A DNA stretch of 64,000 nucleotides from Margaritispora aquatica (lineage: Eukaryota > Ascomycota > Leotiomycetes > Helotiales > Discinellaceae): NCBI GenBank assembly GCA_007644065.1, contig VJWN01000015.1:666658-730657 (forward strand), written 5' to 3'. Within the stretch, counting starts at the first letter, position 1. Each line of letters opens with the position of its first letter. Positions 45,213-57,683 of the stretch are shown here, piece by piece. The translations under genes were made by a program, and so were the position numbers. The notes beneath the pieces are model-generated. The model was not told the DNA's origin and did no database searches. It saw only the letters and a list, made by a program, of their open reading frames with translations.

Positions 45213-46391
45213 TGCGACTGATCTGCGATGGTCTGCGAATGGTGATTGAGTGTATGGAAGGGCTGCTAAGGCAATTGAGATTGTTGCGAAAGGGTGATGG
45301 AAGAAAGATTGCAATTCTGGAGTTGCAGAAAAGTTGTGGTTGGGGGGAAGAAAGTTCGAGGCTCACGAAGCTGGCTTTATTTTTGGTGAAAATGCAGAAA
45401 GGTGAATCTCGAGATGTGGAGCCTAAGTTGGCTAGCTCGAATTTCCTGGTTGAGAATCTGAAGATGAATTCGGGCGTGCTGAGTTTAGTTTGAGTTGAAA
45501 TTGAAGTTCTGGACATCAAGATAGTTGGACATCGTGCTCGAGGACTTTTGAAAGAGCTTTTAGATAGACGCACATTTTGAATATTGTCATTTCAGTAGAC
45601 TTTCAATGTATCCTCAAGAGCAGCACATTATAAGGATATACTTTTGAAATTATTCTGAATGTGTATCCAAGCTATGCACACTTGAATACACAAGGAAAAT
45701 AAATTTGAACTTATGATCATGAATGATATTTTCGAAATTTTCGAAAATTGACCATAATCCCGGAGTTTGGGACAAATTCAGAATACAAACCAAACGATCG
45801 CCATTACTGATGAATTTAGTATCAATATTGACTATTTCAAGGTTCAGATTCATCTGACGATCACCACTGTAATAGAATGTGCTATTAAAGAACACACATT
45901 CTCGAAGCTCAACCGCTGGCAAAGTTCAGGGACATCACTTCTCAGGAATTTGAAACAGCGATCCCAAAACGACAAAAGAGAACCTACTATAGCCAGATAT
46001 TTATCTGAAGATTCAACTTCCTGAACTTTAAAGATGTCTCAACTGAAAAATGTCTCAAATTGTTGAAGTGGTGATGCTTCTTTCATTTCGCTTGCAGGAC
46101 TACATCAAATGTCGCAATACAAAATCGTCAAAGAAGATACCATTGAAAAAAGCAGCTGTAGGGCAAGAGTTTGTATACAGATATTGAATCTGTAATTCGT
46201 TTCGGAAACAAATAATATTGTCCTTTGCACCGAAACTTCGATGCTTCAATACTAGCAAGGGGTTGAGTACAAATGCTCAAGTGTATTGAATATGTTACAA
46301 AAATCTACATTACCAAGCCTAAAAATGCCCAAAAGTATCCTCATACATGTAATTAAAATACAGAATTCCTCCCACAACAGCACAGGCTACA
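45213..46391. other. Intergenic, no gene recognised
   Basis: Promoter of the coiled-coil gene at the left and the 3' flank of the next minus-strand gene at the right. Short frames have no resemblance to known proteins. Confidence 0.45.
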
Positions 46392-46865
46392 TCAAATAAC
46401 ACGAAACATATTGTCCTTTACTCCCCTCTTCAGCCCAACGGCCTTCCCGCCCTCATACTCCACGCCTGCGGCACCACCTTCGCCCGAGATACCTTCAAGC
46501 TTAGCTAGGAGCTCAGCATCAGTCTGGGCTACCGTTTTGCGCTTTGGCTTTGGCTGTGATTCCTCAGGGATGATCTAAATCATGTTGTCAGCAGTTGAGT
46601 TTAGCTAGAGATGGCCGAGATAAAAGAGGCGAAGACAGAAAATGGCTGAACGTACACTGCTACTAGGCTCGGAGATTTTCGACTCTGAAGAAGACTTGAT
46701 TGGAGGATTTTCTTGGGATTGAGGCTCAGGTATGCTGGAGGACTTTGATGTGAACTGTCGGTAAGTCTGGATAGAGGTTCTGATGTGCTCTTCTGTGGCA
46801 ATGGGGATATAATTGTGGCATTTCCTGATAGACTGCCGTATGGCGTGTTGAGAAGTCCGAAGCAT
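46392..46865 (-). CDS. Small conserved fungal protein, probably mitochondrial
   Basis: Two minus-strand exons (46656-46865 and 46392-46574; 81-nt intron GTACGT..TTTAG) encode about 130 residues. The N-terminus is basic, amphipathic and free of acidic residues for about 20 positions (MLRTSQHAIRQSIRKCHNYI), typical of a mitochondrial presequence. A Ser/Pro/Glu linker leads to a conserved-looking C-terminus (TVAQTDAELLAKLEGISGEG, then AAGVEYEGGKAVGLKRGVKD and NMFRVI). I believe this C-terminal pattern recurs in small uncharacterised proteins of other filamentous ascomycetes, but I cannot name a function. The exon phases and the clear C-terminal block support the model. Confidence 0.65.
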
Positions 46866-47714
46866 TTTCAGGATATATCTGCTAATGTCGTTTTGTTGGC
46901 GAGGTGGGGCGAGACAGAGTGGAAGGGGGTGGGAATGGAGAGTCCTCTTGTAGGTTGAAAGCCAATATAGCCCTTGTCAGATATGTAAAAGAGCTTCAAA
47001 ATCTGTGGGTATGTTTTATGAAAGCGATAGAGGTGTTGTGGAAACGCCAACGGAATACTGGCGTGATTATACAAGTGTGTATATAGTTCAGCTGGTATTT
47101 TTATCTTGTCTTGAAGTAGAGGAGAACAAGTCTGATATTATCCAAATGGCGATTCGTTTTACAAGAAGCTTAAGTTCACAGGGAAGTAGAACGATGTCTT
47201 TTCGTGATGTAAATAGATGGGTGAACAAGTCCAAGACATTTCAGGGCAGATCTCGGGGTGAACTAGTCATGTGACTTGGTGTCATGCAGGGGCGAAGTGT
47301 ATGACGTCGATGTGTAGCTTTGGTCGCGTTCGGTTAGTGCAAACGCGTCGAGCTTGATCCAACTCCTTACTTTTGCTTCTGGATTCAAGAAGCTTTTTTC
47401 CTTCTTTATTCCTCGTCAAGAGGATTGGCTTTGTTGTATAACAATTGACTTTGCGTTTCACCCTCAAGTATCGTTCTTTTTTTTCAATCAAGTCACTCGT
47501 CTCGGTAAGCACTCATTGGAGCATTTTGCTTCGTCAATGCATTCCACGGTCGTATTTCTTCACTTTAGCTATCAGAAACATTATCCAGTTTCAGCGAATT
47601 TCAGCCATCCTTCAGTTCAAACCTCTCCAGTCTCTCCAGTAAATAGAGTCATTGTTAACATTGCTAGAATCAAATCAACATCTTAGTCTACGAAGACATA
47701 GGCTAGTCGTCAGC
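46866..47714. promoter_or_regulatory. Divergent intergenic region
   Basis: It lies between the minus-strand mitochondrial-type gene and the plus-strand gene at 47715, so it holds both promoters. It is pyrimidine-rich from 47350 onward. No other gene is supported. Confidence 0.45.
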
Positions 47715-49087
47715 ATGGTCACAACGCGTAACAGTACCACGCCGAGCAAGAAGCGTGAGGCAAAATCTCCTGCTCAAAAATCTCCCACAGCCAAGCGCTC
47801 GAAAAACGCTTCCCCTGCCGAGAAGAAACAATCGACAATCGAGGAGTCCATGGATCTCGACACGAGCAAAGACAACAATGAAGACCAGAAAGCTACCAAC
47901 GAGTCCGTGGATCTTGAAACAATGAAAAAGAGCACCGAAGACGAGAAAGCCTTCAATGAAACCATGAAGACAGCCGAAGACTCCATCGACGATGACTCGA
48001 AAATCGCCGACGAGATCGGAAACGAAGCCGACGACAAAAAGGCGGATGATGCTCCAAAAGCAGAGACAGGCGTGAAAAATGCCTTTGACGAAGTTAAAGC
48101 CGACACAAATGAAGTCAAGAAAGACGTCGAAAAGGAGCAGGCGTCGAACACTAAAGACATCGCTAAGAACAATGACTCTGTCGTTGAAGACCCCGAACGC
48201 GAAGCTGCTATCCCATCATCCACCCTCGAAAAAGGGATAATATACTTCTTCTACCGCGGGCGCGTCGGCATCGAGGACCCACACAGCCTATCAGACATCG
48301 CACGAAGCTATTTGGTTCTTCGCCCTATTCCTCTCGGAGCAAAACTTGGCGAGGGTCCACTTGAGGATTCGGGAGAAGCGAGACTGCTCGCTTTGCCGAA
48401 GAAGATGATCCCAAAGAGCACGAATGATAAATTTCTCATGTTCACGGAGAAAGTCGGGCTATCAATCAAGGATATTAGGGAGCAGTTTGCAAGCAACGAG
48501 TATGCGACGAAAACGTCGGGGACGAGCAACACGCCTGCTGCTACCCCGTTTGCGGAGGGCGTGTACGCCATCACCTCCACGCAGGGCGCTTCGCACCTCG
48601 CTTACGTACTAACCAAACCATCACCTCTCGGCGAAGTGCAAAAGGAGATGGGACTCCATGAGAAGGGGTCTTTTGTGCTCTCCGCTAAGAATCCGCAGCA
48701 AACTGGTTCGGTGTCCATCGGTAACCCGGCTGAGTATCCCGAGGAACTGCAAAGCCAGTTTAGAGGCCGCGGGTGGATGCCCCTGGTCCCAGAACTGCTG
48801 GATTATGAACACACGCAATTTTTGATTATTGGTGAGGGGTTGGGGGAGTTTGGTGGTGCGGTTGCTGAAGTAGCGAAGGATAAGAGGGATGATGAGAAGG
48901 CCAAGCCGGAGGAGGAGTTGAAGTTGTTGGAGAAAGAGGTACGTGTTACTTGGGCTTGTTTGTTTGTGGAAGTGCTAATGAATGATAGGATCATGATCGT
49001 GTTGAGAACTTGAAGCAGGATGATCCTGTCTTTGCCGACTTGGGATTGAGCTCGAAAGAATACTCAAAGATTCCGACAAGCTGGTGA
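47715..49087 (+). CDS. Conserved fungal nuclear protein (often labelled BTB domain transcription factor)
   Basis: Two exons (47715-48938 and 48989-49087; 50-nt intron) encode 440 residues. Residues 1-165 are a low-complexity, K/E/D/S-rich region starting with a basic patch (TTRNSTTPSKKREAKSP), probably a nuclear localisation signal. Residues about 170-400 form an ordered domain: LEKGIIYFFYRGRVGIEDPH, then ARSYLVLRPIPLGAKLGEGP, RLLALPKKMIPKS, EGVYAITSTQGASHLAYVLT, HEKGSFVLSAKNPQQTGS and GRGWMPLVPELLDYEHTQFL. The short second exon (VFADLGLSSKEYSKIPTSW) is a conserved C-terminal tag. From memory, close relatives in Aspergillus and other moulds carry the label BTB domain transcription factor, but I see no BTB fold here and would not infer DNA binding. 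Confidence 0.75.
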
Positions 49088-50407
49088 AACATATCGACTT
49101 TTCATGAGATGTATGATAGAAAGGTGGGAATGTTGTATGATAAATGTAAAGCGGGAAATACGAAATAGGTAGGATTTAAGGAACAAGTAAACGAAAATTT
49201 GGCTGTGAAAAGCATGTATGAATATATGAATGTATTGGATATAATTGACGAATTCCTTGGTTCAGATTGAGTCGAATGAGCGCCTGATTTCAACTATCTT
49301 AATTATTCGCTTTTCTTCTTAAACCATGAATTAACGTTGCTTGTGCAAGTAAGTGACGATTCACTAAAGCAGACGCAGCTGAAGCACTTATAGCAATAAC
49401 AACCACCACAAAAACACCAAGGATACATCTTTTCCCCACTGAAATCCTAGATCAACACAGCCTTCAACTCCCTCTGTAAGCCACAACATCACAGTCCTTA
49501 CCCAAGGAAGTGCAACAGTCACATCCACCATCTAGCAACCATCTAGCGCACACTGATAGAAAACTGTCACTCACTCTCGCCTCTTGACACGCATCAAGAA
49601 AGTCGGAAAACATGACCACAATGAGCTTGTACCGAAGAAAAGCTCGATATGAGCTTAGGAGTGGAAGCGGAAAGCCTTGGGTGCAGGCTCAGCTGGCGAG
49701 ACATTACCTTGGTATTTGGCAAACCACCGTCGTTATGGATTCAACAGTTGGGTGTAGATAGACTTACTTGAAGGTTGAAATCTAAAACAATCGAAGAGAA
49801 AAGAGGGGTTGTGATTGTTGTTGCAATTGCATCCAGTATGTTGCTTTGACAATGTGAATGTACCAATGCGCTTCAAAATTGAAAAAAATGGTTTCAATGA
49901 TTAAAACTCTTTGAATTATGATACTAAAATCCAAAGTGTTTACTAATCTAGATCTAAATCCCTTTCCATTCCTAGGAAGGTGGATATAAAACAATTAAGG
50001 TTCAAGGCGTTGCTGCTTTGATATTACTTATATGTCTACCATCTTACAGTATAGCTTTATCATACAGCTCTCATAAGGCTCTTGCCCATTTGGATAAAAC
50101 GCTTCAAGCCATGCTTTCGTGCATACGGCAGTTCGAATACTTACTTCTTCTCCCACCACTACAGACTTCGATGCAACAATCATCGGGCCTGTGTGCTCAA
50201 GACCAATACCTCCCGCCGGGTGCCAAATGACGAGGTACTTTGAGGCTACATCCCTCCTTGAATCAACCTCCGTCTCAGTAGATCTGAAAACGGGTCGAGG
50301 AGATCTAATCAATCCTCCATCATGGTGACACTCTAGTCCCTACTGCAAGTAGAGATCAATCAAGGCCCCAAAGTATTCTCAAACAACTACTCACCACCGC
50401 CAATCTT
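49088..50407. other. Convergent intergenic region, no gene recognised
   Basis: About 1.3 kb between two converging genes. Frames of 60-90 codons around 50.0-50.3 kb on both strands show no resemblance to known proteins. Confidence 0.45.
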
Positions 50408-52301
50408 TCAACCGCCACTCTCCTCATCCCCTTCATCGTCTTCTTCAACCTTCATCGCATACCCCTCTACAAATCCCTCTTCATAAACCACTCTCTCAAG
50501 CTTCATGCCCATCCCCTCAACCCACTTCCGCACCTTCTCCTTATCAATCTTCACCCTCTCCACCGTGCCCTTCCCCTTACCTGCTTTCTCCACAACACCC
50601 ATTTCCCTCAATACCATCAAGCAGTCCTCAAACGCTATCCACGTCTCCTTGCTACACTGTAGCACATCTACTAGACCACGACCTTTCTTCTTGTCGCTTT
50701 CCTTCAAAGAAAGTAGCCAGCGCGCGATCTCGCCACCCCAGTAGCGCTTGTAACCTTTCATGCCCAACTCGCTGATTGGTTTTTCTGGACCACCGAGAAT
50801 CTCTTCACGGCGAGCGATAGAGTAGGAGACACCCATAAGGAGTGCACCAAGACCTTTGCGCTGCCACGGAGGGAAGACAAGAATGCATGCTAGGTTGTTG
50901 TTATCCCATGACATCTTCTCTTTGGAGAAGAAGCCAACAATTTGCTGGGCACCAGGAGTAGGAGATGAAGGCGGTGAAGTGTGAACTAGGAGGAAGTAGT
51001 TGAATCCTTGAACATCAAAGAATACTGATTTGTTGTCTAAGAAGAGCTTGGCAAAGAGTGAAAGATTTTGACAGAAAAGCTACACATAAGATTAGTCTCG
51101 CATTTATAGAGAATATCAGAAAACTCACTGTGTCAACACTACCGTCAACCTCCCACACAGTCCACGTAGCTTCATTGCCACCTCTGGTGATACCATGTGA
51201 GTATATCCTCTCTCCTGGGATATCCTTCTCACAGCATCTGCAATGCCTGACCCAATCAACCAGCACCTTCCCATACCCGAAGCACCTCTTACACACATAA
51301 AGCTCCGGAACCACAATACCTCTTCCCTCACCATGTAGTGCCTTTTCTCCAATAATCTCTTTCGGATACCATGACGGATACCACGCCTTGAAGGTCACAT
51401 CTCCAAAGATAACATTGTCGATATTCCGCTCAAGGGGTTTGTCATTCTTCGACAATTTGGGAGTCTGCTGCCCATTCGTGACCGAGCTCGCAGTCGAGGA
51501 CGAAGTCGTACCATTAGACACCCCATTTAGGGCTCCATTCGTAAGTGGTTTCCTTGCGCCAGCTTCAGCTTCACTTGCCCTCCTCCTTCCGTCCTTCTTT
51601 AATGCAGCCTCCAATGCAGGCATAGCTTCAAAATCGGCTTTCCTCAACAGCGTGCTCACACAAACAGCGTCTTCTTCCTCCACGAGATTCTCCTTGCTAT
51701 TACTCTGCTTGCTCGGCGTAGCACCAAGTCCAATCTTCCCCACCAATCCCTCAATCTTCTGCGCGTCCTTGCCCTTATTCTTATTATGCCTGATCACGAT
51801 CCTCGGCTTGCCGTTCCTCAATATATGTGGTGTGCTCGCGCCCGTGCTAGTGCCGCTCGCATTCGCATTATTCGGCCACGGTGATTGTGGTAAATGTGGT
51901 AATGGTGAAGTTGGTAGTGATTTGAAGTGCAAATGCGAATCGAAGGCTATGGAATCTTGCAACGATTGCTCTTGCTGTCGGTTCTCGTCATCTTGAGTTT
52001 GCACTTGGTCTACTACTGCTCGTTGCGAAGTGCTTGCAGGTGGAGGGGTCTGTATCAAGGTCGCTGCCGTCGTCGTCGTCGCGGGCTCCTCGCGTCCCCC
52101 GTTTAACTTCCTACGGTTGACGCGCCCAGCCATTTTGGCTGAAATGTAGCTGGTGTTGGAATCGTCTACATCCAGAGGTCTCTTTTTCAGCTTTGGGATC
52201 ACCGTTATTGTATCTGCCGAGTATTTGTGATGGATGTAGATGTTTTCCTTCTCCAAGGTAAAACTCTGCTCCCGTGAGAAGGAACCCGCTGGTGGCATCA
52301 T
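50408..52301 (-). CDS. SAS2: MYST-family histone acetyltransferase, Sas2-like
   Basis: Two minus-strand exons (51129-52301 and 50408-51079; 49-nt intron) encode about 614 residues. The first 340 are disordered, with a basic patch (KLKKRPLDVDDS). The MYST domain follows: FGDVTFKAWYPSWYP, a C2HC zinc finger (ELYVCKRCFGYGKVLVDWVR with H and C following), ERIYSHG, WEVDG, LFCQNLSLFAKLFLDNKSVF, FFSKEKMSWDNNNLACILVF, the acetyl-CoA loop PPWQRKGLGALL, and the catalytic Glu in GGPEKPISELG. It transfers acetyl groups to histone tails; in yeast Sas2 acetylates H4K16. Lack of a visible chromodomain and the FGDVTFKAWYPSWYP lead-in favour Sas2 over Esa1. Two in-frame ATGs further in (for example 52133, MAGRVNRRK) could be the start; 52301 was chosen because the stretch between reads as coding. 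The C-terminal tail is acidic. Confidence 0.75.
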
Positions 52302-52829
52302 CGCTCCTGACAGACGCGTTTGTGGTCTATGGGAGGAGAGAAAAAGTTTGACTTGGAGGGGTCTGGCCTGGCTAGGAAGAAGCACCAACAATGGAACTTC
52401 AAACGCACCTTCCCTTCTTTTGTTTCCGAAACATTTTATTCATCTTTGATGGATATCATCATAAATTATGCACATATTAATTGATGCTGGCACAAGCACT
52501 GGCACGAAGATGCGTCAGAAAGAAACGTCTATCAATTACTACGAAGCTGTCGTGCACCAGGGCAGTCGTCCTCCACCTCGCAGCAGCTTCAAGTTCCACG
52601 CATGCATCCCATGTAACACGCAAAATAAAACTAATGTAGCACATCCCCGCGTAAGAAAGAAGCATTTGTTCCACCAGAACAAAAGGTTGCCCGTCTATCT
52701 TGCGCGGGGATAAAGGAGGCGTATAGTAGTAGCAAGACAATGTTGTGAAGTGCCACCAATCCAGTCCCTCCGACCACCCCATCTCAACTCCTGTTGTATA
52801 CAAATCAAGGTGTAAAAGCACCTTACTTC
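52302..52829. other. Short intergenic region
   Basis: Upstream region of the acetyltransferase and 3' flank of RPN3, both on the minus strand. Nothing else is supported. Confidence 0.5.
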
Positions 52830-54676
52830 TTACATACCCTCGAACTCCCCACCAAGATCATCCTCATCCAGATCTCCGTCTTGAATCTCCTTGGCCATTT
52901 CTCTCTCACGTTCTCGTGCTTCTTGGGCGTTCTTTAACTCTAATCGATGTTGATTCATTGGGAATCGCATAGCCTGAACGACGAGTTAGTGAAGATCTTT
53001 CAAGAGAATATTTGTAGAACATACCTTGACGCTCTCATCATGTAGAGAAAGACAAGCACGGATACGGTCGTGGAAGGCCTCTCCTGGCTCTCTAGTGGCA
53101 TAAACATCACCAACCTCCTTGCTCTTCATGAAGCCCCTCTCGCGATCCAAAGAAGCCTCAATTACACCGTCTCGGATAGCCTTGGCCACAATATACTCTG
53201 CGGACTCCTCACTCTCCAACTTCAAGCGTATGCAGATGTCTCGGAGCGAAATTCGGGAATAGGACAGTGACATCATCCGGATACCAGTTTTGATGACGTT
53301 CTGGCGAAGACGGAGAATCAAAGTATATGTGCCGTCACGACGGAAGATCTCCCCATATTGCTTGATTGCGGCCTCAAACTCCTCCAAGAGACCGACACGT
53401 ACGGCTTGCACAAGCGCGAGGTATGGCTGTAAAGCTCGCTCCATGCTCGCCACTCGGAAAGTTGCACGCTCTGGAATGTCACCCATCAACAGCTCGACAA
53501 CCAGCAAGAGTTTTGTTGCAGTTTGGGCAAATCCTGCCGCACATGGACTTGAAGGAGCCTTTCTTGTGGCAGCTGTCAAGTGTTCATGCGCCTCGGTATA
53601 CCTCAACTGAACGGCACGAATGCGTCCCAGGTAGTATAGATATCTCGCAACTTGGTTATTTGAGGCGTTTTCCGGGAACTTTGTGTGTGATATCAAAAGA
53701 TCTGCTTGGGCGATGTGTGAGGTGGAAAGGTAGTTTCGTAGAAGCAGGACGATGACAGTGGATTGGGTATCGACATCCTTGCGGAGAACTGCAGTTCGGA
53801 GGGCACCAAGCAGAGCAGGTCGGATTGAGACAACAGGAGAGGATGGAGATGGTGGCAGAGGTGCCATAGACTCGCAGAACAAAGACCAGTAGAAGTAGAC
53901 TCGGGCTGAGAGCGAATCCAAAGTCCGTCGGTTTAGGCTGTGTATCCGCTCAGCGAGATGTGCAGAGAACAAGACTCCTCTCTCGGTGACCTTGTGATCC
54001 AGGAAGTAGATTTGTGTGAGGATGCTCAAGAATATCTCAATCTCGGGAATGACGTCTTTTTGCTCCTTCTTCTTGGATTTCGATTCTCCATCAATCTCCA
54101 TCTCGGTAGAAGCAGCTCTGGAGAATGAAGCATCGTCTTTTCCGATAGCGGCCAACAAAGTCTTTGCTACTGGACTCGTTGATGGGTATGTTTCTGTGAT
54201 TACTTGTGCTAAGATATCAGGTGTCAGACGTTTGCGGATCGAAGAAACGGAGCGTAAGGCTCTGAGGGTGAATCTGGCATCGAACAAAGTAACAGCACGC
54301 TCAAGTAATGGGAAGTTGCTCTTGATATCTGGGGGAGAAAGTCAGCAGAGCTTTGGAAGAGCTTTGAAGCACTAAACGTACCTGATACAGCCTTAGTTAC
54401 TGGATCGACCTTCACGGCACCAGCATCCTCGGTATTCTCATCCTCAAACCCATCCATAGTGATATCACCCTCTGGATCCTGTACTGCAAGAGCAGATGTC
54501 TTTGAGGCTTTTGAAGGTGGCACAACAACAGTCATCTCCTCGTCGTCCTTCATCTTCTTGCCCTTTCCACCCTTCATTGGAACAGGCGCATCATCTTTCA
54601 TCTCGATGTCTTTAGTACCATTGATACCATTCTCTACAGGCTCGCTCCCGTTTGTATGAGGTGTCTTGCTAGGCAT
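52830..54676 (-). CDS. RPN3: 26S proteasome regulatory lid subunit RPN3
   Basis: Three minus-strand exons (54382-54676, 53025-54328, 52830-52973; introns of 53 and 51 nt) encode about 580 residues. The N-terminal 100 residues are disordered (DIEMKDDAPVPMKGGKGKKM). Then come the Rpn3/PSMD3 helical repeats (DIKSNFPLLERAV, FTLRALRSVSSIRKRLTPDI, VYFYWSLFCES, LLRNYLSTSHIAQADLLISH, ARYLYYLGRIRAVQLRYTEA), the PCI domain (LLMGDIPERATFR, YLALVQAVRVGLLEEFEAAI, LILRLRQNVIKTGIRMMSLS, YSRISLRDICIRL) and the terminal tail (AMRFPMNQHRLELKNAQEAR) that matches Rpn3 orthologues. Rpn3 is a structural subunit of the lid, which removes ubiquitin from proteasome substrates. It is intact, and longer than yeast Rpn3 because of the N-terminal extension. 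Confidence 0.94.
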
Positions 54677-55539
54677 ATCGAATAATCAACGTCCTGAAGG
54701 CGCCCTTCGGTAACGTGGTGATGCTGTTCTTTGTGAGCGCGTGTAAGGCAAGGTCTTCGATGGTCGTTGAGCTCGATTTGGAGAGGTAGATCACCAGATA
54801 CAAGGGTTTTCTGGAAATGGCTGAATTGAATCTCGTTTGTGCGGTTGTTGTAAATGTGATGATGTTGTTTGAGCTCTTCCAGATTACATTGATGAAGCTT
54901 AAACCGGAAATACAGCAGGAAATAGAGCCACCAAGCGCAGAAACGTCGCGCGTCAGTGTGCTTGCCTGGCGACCTGCTGGACCAGAGGGAAACGAGGACC
55001 CACCGTGTAATCGGGCTGCAGATGTCGAATTTAGGGATATCCAACTGATTTCTTGACAGAATTGATTGAGTGACACGGTGACACAACTAGCAACAACTCT
55101 CGTCTGATGTTGTTTTCTTGCAGGTATGCAATCGTGGCAATGACCATGACCACAAGATCAGATTCACGACTCGCTGCACCTGAACACGAAAATACACATG
55201 TCACGTGCCAATTCTGTAGGTGAGGTGTTTTCAATAATGTACGTAAGGTACCTAGATTCTTTATGGAGTTTAATGCCGTTCGATGTTTGTTGTATCTGCA
55301 AACTTATTCCTATGCCACAAGGGCTACCTAGACTCCTCCAACTACAGCTCCTGTGCCGTGCATGCCATCCATAAACGCCATTCCATAAAACCATTCCACC
55401 GTTCCCTACCTACATCCTATTGAGGCCCAGACCCGAAGTGACCAGCAGCAACTCCAATTCCAAACCAGCTACGCCTAAGAATAACCTACTGAGATCAGTC
55501 AGCAAGGGATCCAAGAAAGGAGTTGTAAGGATCATACAT
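54677..55539. promoter_or_regulatory. RPN3 upstream region and TAF12 3' flank
   Basis: No gene is supported. Minus-strand open frames of 135-150 codons next to RPN3 lack any family pattern and probably lie in its leader. Confidence 0.5.
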
Positions 55540-57683
55540 CTATTCAACATTTCTACCGCCAGTGACCTTGGCAGCTTGAACAGCACTCATCTTCGAAATC
55601 CAGGGACCGGCAGGTGTGATTTTGCGAACTGTACGGATCTCATCGCTGGAGTATCCAGGAATTCTAATATTATAACCACGCTCGAGAGTAAGTTGGATGT
55701 CGCGAATTTCAAGAATCTTGCTTCCTCGTTCTTTGGCATTCTTGCAGGCAGCTTGCAGCACCTGATCAACGAAGCTATCTGCAACCTGGAGAACCGACTA
55801 TAAAATGTCAGCTTTATACTCCTCATCAAATTGTTTCTCTATATGCTCCTTTCAAAAACTCGAGGTATTTTTTTCGCGAACCAAATACACAGATGGCAAA
55901 AAGCTCAAGTGGGCTGCGAAGAAAAGTACAGTATTATACATACTTGTTCAACGTCAGGAGAAAGACCTTGGCCACCCTCAAGACCATTACCACCTCCGGT
56001 GACTTGTCGTACTAATTCGTTAAGCTTATTTGAGGTCAAAATTCCTTCGCTGTCGCCGGCCATTGGGGTAGGTCCAGGAGGATTTCCAATGACAGCTTGA
56101 TTCATGACTCCATTTCCAATATTGTTCGATCCACCAGTGTAGGAAGGACGTTGGGGGGCCATGGTAACGGGTACTGGTGCTGCAGTTGCTCTGTCGGGAA
56201 GGTGCTTTGGAATGGGCATTTTATTTGTACTTATATTTTGGTCACGTGGTGGTATGCTTGGATTCGGATGCGAATGTCCCATGACTGTTTGCGCTGTATT
56301 AGAGTAACTTCTCGCAGCCTGGTTGAGGGCATCTGTGTGTGAAAGAGCTTGTGGGATTTGGCCTTGTGCTTGACCTTGTGGACCAGCCGATTGTGGCATT
56401 CCACCTGATCGAGGAACTGCAGATTGAGGAGATGCAGTCATTCCACCACCTCCCAAACTTCCTCTTTGCATTTGGCTGATCGCAGTATTGATTGGAGCGG
56501 GAGCACCTCCCTCAATCTTAATATTTGGCTGCTGCCCAGCGTTGCTTGCTTGGTTGTTTGGCATTTGTGCATGCATATGAGCATTTTGGTTGTTCATCTG
56601 CTGCTGCACTGGAAGCCCAGCTGGCATAGTGATTTGCATTGCTGGGCGAGCGCCGCCCATTTGCTGATTTCTGGCAGCCTCGATTGCTCCATTGACAGTT
56701 TGAGTATGCTGCAGAGCTGGATTTGCAGGCTGGTTGACGTTCATCTGAGGGCGAGTGGGAGCTGGTACGGGATTTGATGCTGGAGCTGCAGCTGCAGCTG
56801 GAGCTGGAGCAGGTCCTTGTCCTTGAGTGGGTGCATTCCCCGCTCCATTTGCATTTGCGTTTCCAGTATTGACATTCCCTCCGGATGTATTCGCTGGTAC
56901 TTGCTGGACTGTACTTGCTTGAACAGCTGCAGCTCCAGCAGCTCCAGCAGCTGCCCTAGCTCCCTCCTGTTGTCTTCGAAGGTTATCGACAAAAGCCTTA
57001 CACTCCGCATGGGTTTTTCTGGCCATGTCGTGTTTCTGTTTGAAGTCTTTCTCCTCGTCGGGTGTGAACGGTTTTCCTTCCTCGTTCCTCTTTTTCTCAA
57101 TCTCTTTCATGTTCTGAAGTCGAGTGGCCGCAGCTTCCATTCCATTCAAAGCCTTCAGATGCTTGTTCTTCATCTCTTGAACCCATCTGGCCGGGTCTGG
57201 GGTTCCTGCAGGAGGCATATACGCGAATGAGTTGACATGGTCGAGAAGAGTCTGGGAGATTTTGGGTTGCGGTCTCTGCTGCGGTGGTTGGGTGGCATTT
57301 GAGTTGGTAGTGTTCTCTCCTGCTGAAGCCTGAGGGGGCTGCCCTTGACTGGGTGGACGTGCAGCTGCTCCGGCAGCAGCTTGTTGATGAACTTGTTGGG
57401 CTCGAGTATTTTGTATTCTTGTCGTCAGTGTTCTAGAGAACTCGAACAGTTTGCGCTTTGCATCCAGGTGAGGTTGAGACTGTGCATCATTGTCTGTCAT
57501 TTGTGCCCACAAGTTCTTGAGACCAGCCTCCCACTTCAGCTTCTCATCGTTTGAGAATTGCTCTGGCAGACCTCGCATTTGCTCGGGTCTGAAAATAGTG
57601 ATCTTTCGCTGTGCTTGCTGTTGTTGTGGTTGCTGGGTACCCTGTGTCCCAGAGGGCTGTCCGCCCTGTTGGCCATTGTTCAT
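55540..57683 (-). CDS. TAF12: TFIID/SAGA subunit TAF12
   Basis: Two minus-strand exons (55944-57683 and 55540-55797; 146-nt intron GTATGT..TATAG) encode about 665 residues. The first 500 are Q/P/A/N-rich low complexity with a helical, charged segment in the middle ([20 protein letters not shown]). The C-terminal histone fold is split by the intron: exon 1 supplies [17 protein letters not shown] and SPDVEQ; exon 2 supplies [40 protein letters not shown] and [20 protein letters not shown], matching the TAF12 H2B-like fold. TAF12 pairs with TAF4 in TFIID and with Ada1 in SAGA. Without the second exon the fold would be cut in half, so the splice is firmly supported. Length is large but normal for filamentous fungi. 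Confidence 0.93.

Noticed and set aside
54634..55086. Minus-strand frames of 135-150 codons upstream of RPN3
   Set aside because: No domain pattern, and the RPN3 start at 54676 is preceded by what looks like leader sequence.
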